NCBI GenBank assembly: GCA_015061915.1
Contig: SUVR01000015.1
Location: forward strand, 1-47,644
Direction of reading: 5' to 3'
Length of the DNA stretch: 47,644 nucleotides
Origin: Lentisphaerota bacterium
GTDB lineage: Bacteria > Verrucomicrobiota > Lentisphaeria > Victivallales > UBA1829
The notes under the pieces were generated by a model. That model saw only the letters and a list, made by a program, of their open reading frames with translations. It had not been told where the DNA came from and did not search any database. The position numbers and the translations under genes were made by a program. Of this stretch, positions 34,328 to 41,484 are shown piece by piece (positions within the stretch are counted from its first letter, which is position 1; each line of letters begins with the position of its first letter).

Positions 34328-35716
34328 TTATGGAATCAGCGAACGTTGTGTATTGATCAGGCGTTTCAATTCATCCGCCTGAAAGTCTGCAGCCGAAAGC
34401 TGTTTTCCGGTAAAAATATTCTGCAGCCGCTCCCGGATGAGCAGCTCAAAAGCGGCATACTGCATTACCGGATCCGTCGCCAGCATTTCCCGGTATATTT
34501 TCTGCGGATCGCCTGTTCTCTTCCGCCAGTATTCCTGACGCTCTGACAGTTTTTCCGGCTGAATCTCCCGGTGAAAGACAAACAGATTCGGCAGATCGAG
34601 ACAGTATAATTTGTAGGCGGCGTGATCCTTGAAATTTCTGCCGTTCCGCCTCAATTTTCCCAAATCCCGGAATAGTTGCGCATTGTCGATCCCCTTGCAG
34701 GAAAGCAACGCTTCAAAATGCGCCCGCTGCTCGCTCTCCGTTTTTTTCAACAGTTCAGGCGCCGTCTTTTCCGGTATCTTTTCCGCTGCCCGTTTTTCAG
34801 GCACTCTATTTTCCGGGATTGCGATAAAGAAGGAAGGAGGAGAAACCGTCTCAACAGCTGCGGGCTTTTCTTCGGGCAACAGGATCAGCCCGGCAATGAT
34901 CGCGGCAGTCAATAAGCCAACAGCCACCATAAAGATCTTTTTCCGGTCAATGCCTGTTTTCTTACCGGCAAGCAGTTTCCGGAAGGCATCCGCACTGGTG
35001 ATCCGTTTGGAACAGGCAGTCCGGAAGGCATATCCGAGTGCCACATCCATACGGAGCGTAACCTCCTGCGGAAGAGAAGGATAAGAGCGGACCGGCAATC
35101 CGGTCAGTGCGCAATAGATCACCTTTCCCAAGGCGTAAAAATCGTCTGCGGGAGCGGGGGCGGAATCGCCATTCAGAACTTGCGGAGAAATAAACCCCGG
35201 CGATCCGGCAAGGCTGCCCTTTCCGGCGGGAGCGATCAACCCTGCATCAGCAAGGACAGCACGCCCGTTCACCCAGAGGATATTATCCGGTTTGATGTCC
35301 CGGTGGACCAGTCCGTGCTGATGCAAATATTCCAATCCCTGCAGCAGATCCTCCAGCATGGCATGGATCTCTTGTCCCGTCCGTCTGCCGGATTTCCGGA
35401 TCCGGTTTCCGAGGGTATCTGCCAGATATTCCCCCTGTCCCCGGTTCAGATCATCTGCCGCATCCATGGTACAGCAGATGAAGGAATCAGTGATTTCAAT
35501 ATGGTGGATCGCAAGGAGATTGGCGTGTCTGCAATCTTTATAATTTTTCAATCCGGCGAGTTCCCGTTCCGATAAGGCGCCCGTCCGCGGGACAACTTTT
35601 ACGGCGAGGCGTCTTCCGATGGCATCCTCCGCCAGATATACCGTTCCGAACGTACCATTTCCGCATAGCTGCACCACGGTGCAGGAACCGATGCTGTCAC
35701 CTGCTTTCAAGATCAT
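34328..35716 (-). CDS. Membrane-bound Hanks-type Ser/Thr protein kinase
   Basis: A 462-residue kinase. The catalytic domain (about 1-250) has GNGTFGTVYLA (19-29), the ATP-binding Lys40 in LAVKVV, HRDIKPDN (138-145) and DAG (157-159) in place of DFG; the APE motif is SPQ. All residues needed for catalysis are present. One membrane helix follows (about 261-280), and then a charged C-terminal part of 180 residues that would lie outside the cytoplasm, without PASTA repeats. The start overlaps the end of the ECF sigma gene by 20 bases, so the two are translated together. It probably phosphorylates the sigma factor or an anchor protein. Confidence 0.9.
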   Translation of the reverse strand: MILKAGDSIGSCTVVQLCGNGTFGTVYLAEDAIGRRLAVKVVPRTGALSERELAGLKNYKDCRHANLLAIHHIEITDSFICCTMDAADDLNRGQGEYLADTLGNRIRKSGRRTGQEIHAMLEDLLQGLEYLHQHGLVHRDIKPDNILWVNGRAVLADAGLIAPAGKGSLAGSPGFISPQVLNGDSAPAPADDFYALGKVIYCALTGLPVRSYPSLPQEVTLRMDVALGYAFRTACSKRITSADAFRKLLAGKKTGIDRKKIFMVAVGLLTAAIIAGLILLPEEKPAAVETVSPPSFFIAIPENRVPEKRAAEKIPEKTAPELLKKTESEQRAHFEALLSCKGIDNAQLFRDLGKLRRNGRNFKDHAAYKLYCLDLPNLFVFHREIQPEKLSERQEYWRKRTGDPQKIYREMLATDPVMQYAAFELLIRERLQNIFTGKQLSAADFQADELKRLINTQRSLIP

Positions 35717-36323
35717 ATTTTTCCAACCTCAATCCCAGCTCCGGATCACCGTTGTTCATCTGCTCCAGAATGTCCCGCAGAATGGCGAAACAGCGTTTTT
35801 TAGCCTGATAGACCTGATTGACGGAACAGGAAAGATAGGCTGCGATCTTTGCCGGCGACCGCCCCTGAACCGCATAAAGTTCATATGCCAGAAAAGTTTC
35901 AGGCGAGACCTTCTGCTTCAGTTGTTCTTCCGCGTCTTTCAGTACAGTCTTCCGCCATTCCTCCATGAAAACGGAATCACATTCCGGCGGCACAGCTTCA
36001 TCGGAAACGATTTCCGGATCAATGACAGGGAAGCGTTTTTCTTTGCGGAAATGATCTGCGATCTTTGCCTGAATGATCCGCCCGAAAAAGGTACGGAATC
36101 TGGCGCGTTCCGGATCGAAACGGAAAGTCCGGCTCTGCTGAAAAAACTGCAGCATCACCTGCTGGACGATGTCATCTGCAACCGTTTCATTTACGCCGTT
36201 GATCTTTGCGACCGCCCTGATCACGGGGGAATAGCGTTCAAAGAACTCATCCCAGCCGATCTCATCACCGGCGGCGATCCGTTCCAGCAAAGTGCCGGAA
36301 GTTGTGGGGTATCTCAATGTCAT
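35697..36323 (-). CDS. ECF-type RNA polymerase sigma factor
   Basis: A 208-residue sigma factor. Region 2 (about 22-90) contains WDEFFERYSPVIRAVA and VADDIVQQVMLQFFQ with RFRTFFGRIIQAKIADHFR. Region 4 (about 140-190) contains SPAKIAAYLSCSVNQVYQAK as a helix-turn-helix. There is no anti-sigma gene nearby; instead a membrane kinase overlaps its 3' end, an arrangement known from PVC and other ECF groups in which phosphorylation replaces anti-sigma control. AGGAG precedes the start. It lies 66 bp after the Pmp-like gene. Confidence 0.9.
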   Translation of the reverse strand: MTLRYPTTSGTLLERIAAGDEIGWDEFFERYSPVIRAVAKINGVNETVADDIVQQVMLQFFQQSRTFRFDPERARFRTFFGRIIQAKIADHFRKEKRFPVIDPEIVSDEAVPPECDSVFMEEWRKTVLKDAEEQLKQKVSPETFLAYELYAVQGRSPAKIAAYLSCSVNQVYQAKKRCFAILRDILEQMNNGDPELGLRLEKYDLESR

Positions 36324-36389
36324 ACCTGTTTTCTCCTGTTTTTTTAAGATACATCATCAAACGGAGAAAACAAGTTCCTTCTGCAAGAT

Positions 36390-38174
36390 TTACGGAATTG
36401 TGATCATATCCCGAAGCAGTTTTTCGTAGTCCGTGAGCAGATTTCCCGGTTTTTCCAGCAGACTGCCCGCAAGTTCGCAGACTTCTGTCTCCGGGTCGAA
36501 GAAGCAAAACGGCTCCCGGTCAAGCGTTACAGCCGACGGCAGCTGGAGATCCGGTGCAGGAAAAAAGACGGGACTGGAACACATACTGATCGTAACCAGT
36601 TGGGGATAACTCATCGTGTAGATGTTGCCGGTTGTCCGGTCTTCCGCCAGCAAAACACCGCGGATGGAAAGGATCACAGCAGTCGGTCCGGATGTACCGC
36701 CTGCACGGAGGATCTCCGTTTCCGCCGGAGAAGGCGGTGATTGCGGCATTGCCGGAGCTGGTGGAGCGGGTGGAGGTACGGGAGGGATATACGGTGCCGG
36801 AAGGACTGTCAGGGTTCCCGGCTGATAGTGAAACGATGCTGTTGCGCCGTTGGCGAATTGCGCCTGCGAGGGCGTCAGGACATACGTTCCGATGGCGATG
36901 ACCGGCGATGGTTCGGGTGTAACCACAGCATCCACCGGGTGATTTTCAATGGGCGTGCCATCGGCATAAGTCAGGGTCAAATTTTCCACGGGTGTAATCG
37001 GATCACCGGTAAAAACGGCGGTGTAATCCTGTTGATCCGCCATCACACCCGCGCGGGCAGTGACGGCGCCGATGGTGTACTTTCCGGTCAGCCCCAGCTC
37101 CGTATTGATCCGGTCACGGCTCACCCCCAACTGATCTTCCGTCTCCAAACGGACTCCGGACCAGGCGGCAGGATGAAAGGGATCCACTTGTATGGTATGC
37201 GTTTCCCGGTCATAAACATTGTTCCCGAAAACATCAGCCGCCGTCACGCCCTGCACCGATCCGGAACCGATGGATACAATACCGGTCCTGCCGTAGGAAT
37301 ATCCGGTAAAGAGAGTATGTTCCAGCATCATAGAACCATTGTTTCCCTGAAAAAGATCAAAGGGACCGTTGCTGACGACAAGGGTATTCTGTATGGTAAG
37401 GTTACCGTTTCCGTTGTGGATCGCACCGCCATCCGTTCCGACTGCTTCGTTTCCGGTAAATGTGCAGTCCATAACGGTACAGCTGCCTCCGTTTGCGCCG
37501 TATGTCACGAACATTCCGCCGCCAAGCGCACCGAGGTTATTGTAAAATGTGGAATTGCGGATCATTGCCGGTCCGGCAAGATCACGGATCAGCACTGCGC
37601 CGCCGTTACCGGATGTGGAAAGGACCATATTGTCTTCAAAAGCACAGCGGGTAATGGTGATCGAATCCATATTTTCCAGCGCCAGCGCCCCGCCTCCGGA
37701 AAGCGCCCGGTTATCCGAAAAAAGGGAATCTTCCACCAGAAACGTGCCGGTCTGCATAAGCACTGCGCCCCCTGCCCCGTCTGTCCGGTTATCCGTAAAA
37801 GTGCAGTTCCGAACCGTAAAAGCATCCAGATTTTGAACGGTAAAAACGGCGTTCCCCTGCGTACCGGTAAAGGTCAGATTATCCAGAGTAATCCGGATTT
37901 CTTTCTGGGGAGCGGCACGGAAAGAGATCATTCCATTCTCCAGCGTTGTGCCGGGTTCTCCTTCAAGGATCAACTCCAGATCCTGCGTGAGATCGACCGT
38001 AACCGGGCTGGAAAGGTCCAGATCCTCCACGATCCGGATGGTCTGTTCTCCCCCCTGTTGTGCGGCATTTTCCAATGCGTTTTCCAGTGCAGCGGCTGTT
38101 TCGACCGCAACGGTGTTTTCAGCAGCACCACCCTCGAAGAGGACCCGTTCTTCCAGCCGGAAGATCCCGTTCAT
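36390..38174 (-). CDS. Pmp-like beta-helix surface protein with LEERVLFE N-terminus
   Basis: A 594-residue protein starting at ATG 38174 (MNGIFRLEERVLFEGG), where ATGA overlaps the lipocalin stop; longer frames upstream lie within the lipocalin gene. The LEERVLFE segment at 7-14 matches residues 8-15 of the adhesin at 125-3568. The central part (about 80-330) is a right-handed beta-helix with at least five FxxN plus GGA(V/L/I) pairs, for example CTFTDN...GGAVL, SLFSDN...GGAL and CTFTGN...GGAIH, as in chlamydial polymorphic membrane proteins. A proline-rich linker (PPVPPPAPPAPAMPQ, about 490-515) leads to a C-terminal domain of about 110 residues. No autotransporter barrel is visible. Probably exported. 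Confidence 0.83.
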   Translation of the reverse strand: MNGIFRLEERVLFEGGAAENTVAVETAAALENALENAAQQGGEQTIRIVEDLDLSSPVTVDLTQDLELILEGEPGTTLENGMISFRAAPQKEIRITLDNLTFTGTQGNAVFTVQNLDAFTVRNCTFTDNRTDGAGGAVLMQTGTFLVEDSLFSDNRALSGGGALALENMDSITITRCAFEDNMVLSTSGNGGAVLIRDLAGPAMIRNSTFYNNLGALGGGMFVTYGANGGSCTVMDCTFTGNEAVGTDGGAIHNGNGNLTIQNTLVVSNGPFDLFQGNNGSMMLEHTLFTGYSYGRTGIVSIGSGSVQGVTAADVFGNNVYDRETHTIQVDPFHPAAWSGVRLETEDQLGVSRDRINTELGLTGKYTIGAVTARAGVMADQQDYTAVFTGDPITPVENLTLTYADGTPIENHPVDAVVTPEPSPVIAIGTYVLTPSQAQFANGATASFHYQPGTLTVLPAPYIPPVPPPAPPAPAMPQSPPSPAETEILRAGGTSGPTAVILSIRGVLLAEDRTTGNIYTMSYPQLVTISMCSSPVFFPAPDLQLPSAVTLDREPFCFFDPETEVCELAGSLLEKPGNLLTDYEKLLRDMITIP

Positions 38175-38701
38175 GGTTGTTTCTGCCAGTTCATCCATTG
38201 CAGTTTCTCCAGAGGGAATCCCCAACGGCGGATGTAATCCAGATACTGAACCTTTTTCGCCTCGGGAAGTTCCGGGGTACGGCTCAAGATCCACAGATAA
38301 TCCTTGCTGGAGGAAGTCACGATCGCTGCCGAATAATCCTTTTCCAGAAAAATGATCCGGTATTCCCCGTAGAACGGACGGAAAAACGAGACTTTGAGGA
38401 GACCGATCCCTTTTTCCGGCTGGAAAGCCACGCCCTTTGTCACGCTCCGTTTTCCAACGGGTTTGAAACCGCTGTTTTCCACGGACACGGTGCCGTTTTC
38501 TTCCAGTTTGTAGACGGCTGTAACATTGTGAAGATCCCGCTCAAACCAATGGGGAAAGCGGGCGACCTCATACCACAGCCCCATATATTTTTCCGTCTCG
38601 AACCCGCTGACCGGTTCCAGATTTTCCGTAGATCCGGCGCTGCGGCAACCGGCGAACAATGCGCAGATCGCTGCGCAGACAACTGTAAAACATCTTCTCA
38701 T
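38171..38701 (-). CDS. Lipocalin-family outer-membrane lipoprotein (Blc-like)
   Basis: A 176-residue lipoprotein. The signal ends with the lipobox FAGC (Cys19). The mature protein starts the lipocalin barrel with YMGLWYEVARFPHWFERDL (the GxW motif at 41-43), then SVENSGFKP and YLWILSRTPELP, as in bacterial lipocalin Blc. Such proteins bind lipids or help repair the envelope. The ATG at 38701 has an almost ideal AAAGGAGGTG site. It is first in an operon with the Pmp-like protein, sigma factor and kinase, and its stop overlaps the next start. Confidence 0.92.
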   Translation of the reverse strand: MRRCFTVVCAAICALFAGCRSAGSTENLEPVSGFETEKYMGLWYEVARFPHWFERDLHNVTAVYKLEENGTVSVENSGFKPVGKRSVTKGVAFQPEKGIGLLKVSFFRPFYGEYRIIFLEKDYSAAIVTSSSKDYLWILSRTPELPEAKKVQYLDYIRRWGFPLEKLQWMNWQKQP

Positions 38702-38860
38702 GATCCACCTCCTTTGTTACTGGCAGAGACACGGAAATTGATTGGAAGTTTTTAGAAAAAACGACTGAAACAACGCCGGGATTGCAATAAAAAAACGGCT
38801 GAAATACAGTCAAATTCCGGATTCTTTGAAAAAATTTTCCGATTTTTTCTTTTTTGACCC

Positions 38861-38888
38861 TTGATTTTTGTTTGCGCCCCGTTAGATT
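38861..38888 (+). promoter_or_regulatory. Predicted promoter of the orphan gene at 39003
   Basis: TTGATT (38861-38866) and TAGATT (38883-38888) are 16 bp apart. The leader of about 105 nt contains a CCGCC/GGCGG-type hairpin near 38900-38917 and two copies of AAAGATCAAAG about 30 bp apart. The remaining part of the 301-bp gap (38702-39002) shows a weak leftward promoter with TTGACT at 38813-38808. Confidence 0.45.
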
Positions 38889-39002
38889 ACACTTGGAAGC
38901 CGCCTCTCCGGGGCGGAAAGATCAAAGTTCCAGGCTCATTAAAATCCCCAAAGATCAAAGTCCGGAATCCAAACCATACTCACCAAAGAAAGGATCATCG
39001 CT

Positions 39003-39482
39003 ATGACCAAAAAAGCTGACTTCCCGCACTTCACCCCGAAGTTCTCCGTTGGTACGCTCGTTTTCTGCACCGGCCCGTTCCATTGTGCAGACGGTGCGTT
39101 TGAAGATCCGAACAATGACATCTGCTACAAAAAAGCCATGCCCATGGTCATCACCAAGATCATCGCTGAAGTCGATAACGACGGTATGCGCTATCAGTAC
39201 AAACTCCGCGGCACGAAAATCTCCAAGTCCCCCACGGAATATGAAGCAGTATGGGATGAAGATGATCTCTACTCCACCGCCCGTGAAGCCCTCCTCGATC
39301 AGTATGAAAGCGCTCACGAAAGACTGACCCGCAGACTCGCCCTCTGTGAACAGTTCAAGGCGGAAATCGACCAGCTTCCCGCAATTCCGGAAACAATCGA
39401 CGAAACGCCCCTCAATGAAACGCTGGACTATGTAGACGCCGAAAAGGCTGCCCGCTTCGTCACCGATACGGAGGAAGCATAA
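39003..39482 (+). CDS. Orphan soluble protein of unknown function
   Basis: A 159-residue protein with no signal peptide or membrane segment. The N-terminal 80 residues begin MTKKADFPHFTPKFSVGT and include three Cys (CTGPFHC, ICYKK) and a beta-rich stretch VITKIIAEVDNDGMRYQYKL. Residues about 90-125 form a charged helix (YSTAREALLDQYESAHERLT). The C-terminus is acidic. No family is recognised. Codons are strongly biased to C-ending forms (AAC, ATC, GAC), unlike its neighbours, which suggests high expression. It has AAAGGA upstream and ends at its own terminator. Confidence 0.8.
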   Translation: MTKKADFPHFTPKFSVGTLVFCTGPFHCADGAFEDPNNDICYKKAMPMVITKIIAEVDNDGMRYQYKLRGTKISKSPTEYEAVWDEDDLYSTAREALLDQYESAHERLTRRLALCEQFKAEIDQLPAIPETIDETPLNETLDYVDAEKAARFVTDTEEA

Positions 39483-39518
39483 GAAAAGACTTCACCGTCT
39501 GAGTAAAACAACCCTTCA

Positions 39519-39547
39519 GGTCAGGCTCCGCGCCTGACCTTTTTTTG
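39519..39547 (+). terminator. Rho-independent terminator of the orphan gene
   Basis: AGGTCAGG (39519-39526) pairs with CCTGACCT (39534-39541) around CTCCGCG, with a T run after it. It lies 36 bases beyond the stop codon. Confidence 0.9.
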
Positions 39548-39582
39548 TGTCTGAAAAACGGTTCGCGAAAAAAGTTTTTTTT

Positions 39583-41475
39583 TCAAGAAACAGTGATTGC
39601 AAAGGACCGGGGCGGCAGAGCAAACGGTGCGCCGTCACAAGTGCCGTTGACCGTATCCCGCGACCAGTTGGCAAGAATCGTGGCGATACGTCCATCCGGG
39701 CTGCGAAACCGCGCGGCAAAGACCTGTTTCCGGCGGTGACGGCAGGGACGCATAGCGCCTTCTTTCGTATAAATAAAGCGGGTCATAAAATCCACATCCT
39801 GTTCCGGGCAGATGATCTCCGGTTCTTTCAGCAGTTCGCCGTCAAAGAGAAAGTCCCGGTGTGCGTGGTAGAACCGGACAGCATCGCACAGGAAGCGATA
39901 GACTTCTGCATATTTTTCCTCCGTGCAATGGTGCAGCTGCAGGTTGGCAATAGTGGGAATATTGCCGTAAACGATCTGCCGCGCCAGTTCCAGAAACACC
40001 TGATCCGGATACAGCTGCAGCCAGTCTTTTTCCTCTTTCCAGCGCCCTTCCGGAGGCCATGCCGGATCGTAAGGCGGAATCCCGTCCGGCAAAGTATAAC
40101 TGCCGTAGATGGGCATAATACCGTGATAGATCACATTGTACGCAGGGACCGGCGTCAGATCAGGGTCATGCAGGAAGCGTTCGTGGCAGGTCATAATGCC
40201 GATAAAAAGATCCATAAGATCGATGTAATCCTCCCCGCATTCCTCCGTGGAAAATAGCAGATCCGGATACATTTCACGCATCTCCCGGATCATCTTCCGG
40301 TAGCCGTGGTAATGGTAGTCCCCTCCCCCCGGTGCGTGACCGTGCCCCGTATGATAACAGGGACGGTGGTTGGCATTGCCGATCATGTCCAGATACACCC
40401 CGGTCAAGCCGGATTCCGCCAGATATGACACTTCCCGTTTCAGACGCCGCTGAAATTCTTTTGAACATCCGCAGATCGACCCCAGCCGGTGATGATTGAA
40501 GATATTGTACGGGACCGCCTCCGGCGTACCATCCCGCCGGACAACAACAGAATCCAAGCCATCTTCCCACGTACTGCATCCATCCAGATCCCAGGTCATA
40601 CCATTGAGATACGCCTGCACATAACAGCCGCGCTCCGTCAGGGAGCTGATCGCTTTCCGGAATATCTCCTCCCCTTCCCGGGGCGGCCAGAAATCCGGAT
40701 AATCCGTATCGTAGGGATTGTGATGCCACCAGTACCAGGAAAGTCCGGCTTTTGTTCCGGTATCTTCGCTCAACTTCAAAACGGGCGGGACAACAGACTC
40801 CGCCAGACCCCGGTTCCAACACAGACAGGAGATCTCCCGCACCGCAGAAAGTCTCTTTTTCTCTGTGACCCAATGCTGTTGAAGCGCCCAGTTCCGGTAC
40901 AGACGCGCCGCCTCATACCAGCCGCCATCAAACGCCGTGATCCCGCAGGGAAACGGCAGTTCGTATGCGGTCCGTCCCGCATCCATGGGAACCAGATGTT
41001 CCCCGTAGAATGTCAGCGTACCGGGTTCAGGCAGCGTGTAAAAACAGCGTTTCTGCATCCAGGTCTGATCCCGGAAATCAAACAGAAAAGAGCCGGAAGG
41101 CGTCATTGCCGCACTGGCACGCATCGTGATCATCTCCGAAGCGGCGATCTGGGGTTCCGCAGAAATGAGCCATTGTTTATCCGCCGGGATCACATGGTTC
41201 AGCACATTGTGCAGAACTTTTCCGTAAAAATCCGGCAGCAGCAGTTCCCCATCCTCCGGGAAATCACGCCACCGGATGTACGGAAAATAAATGTACTCCA
41301 CATCCGTCAGACCGCGGTAAGAAAACGACCCGAGGACTGTCTTTTCATCCGTCTGCCTCCATTCGGCACTGACCGATGCTCCCGCAGGCAGATTTTCCGG
41401 CGTGATCACCGTTCCATCCCGGCAGACAAGCCGCCAGGAAATATCCAGTTTTTCAAAGAGGGGTTCTGTCTGCAT
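39583..41475 (-). CDS. DUF6259-like putative glycoside hydrolase
   Basis: A 630-residue protein without signal peptide. It seems to contain an N-terminal beta domain (about 1-200) and a TIM-barrel region (about 220-560) with GLSWYWWHHNPYDTDYPDFW, GVYLDMIGNANHR and STEECGEDYIDLMD, where the Asp and Glu are candidate catalytic residues. It resembles the DUF6259 proteins that are frequent in Lentisphaerae, as far as I can recall the family. It lies nine bases after the GH36 gene and probably works on the same glycan. Confidence 0.7.
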   Translation of the reverse strand: MQTEPLFEKLDISWRLVCRDGTVITPENLPAGASVSAEWRQTDEKTVLGSFSYRGLTDVEYIYFPYIRWRDFPEDGELLLPDFYGKVLHNVLNHVIPADKQWLISAEPQIAASEMITMRASAAMTPSGSFLFDFRDQTWMQKRCFYTLPEPGTLTFYGEHLVPMDAGRTAYELPFPCGITAFDGGWYEAARLYRNWALQQHWVTEKKRLSAVREISCLCWNRGLAESVVPPVLKLSEDTGTKAGLSWYWWHHNPYDTDYPDFWPPREGEEIFRKAISSLTERGCYVQAYLNGMTWDLDGCSTWEDGLDSVVVRRDGTPEAVPYNIFNHHRLGSICGCSKEFQRRLKREVSYLAESGLTGVYLDMIGNANHRPCYHTGHGHAPGGGDYHYHGYRKMIREMREMYPDLLFSTEECGEDYIDLMDLFIGIMTCHERFLHDPDLTPVPAYNVIYHGIMPIYGSYTLPDGIPPYDPAWPPEGRWKEEKDWLQLYPDQVFLELARQIVYGNIPTIANLQLHHCTEEKYAEVYRFLCDAVRFYHAHRDFLFDGELLKEPEIICPEQDVDFMTRFIYTKEGAMRPCRHRRKQVFAARFRSPDGRIATILANWSRDTVNGTCDGAPFALPPRSFAITVS

Positions 41476-41484
41476 CTTGTCTCC

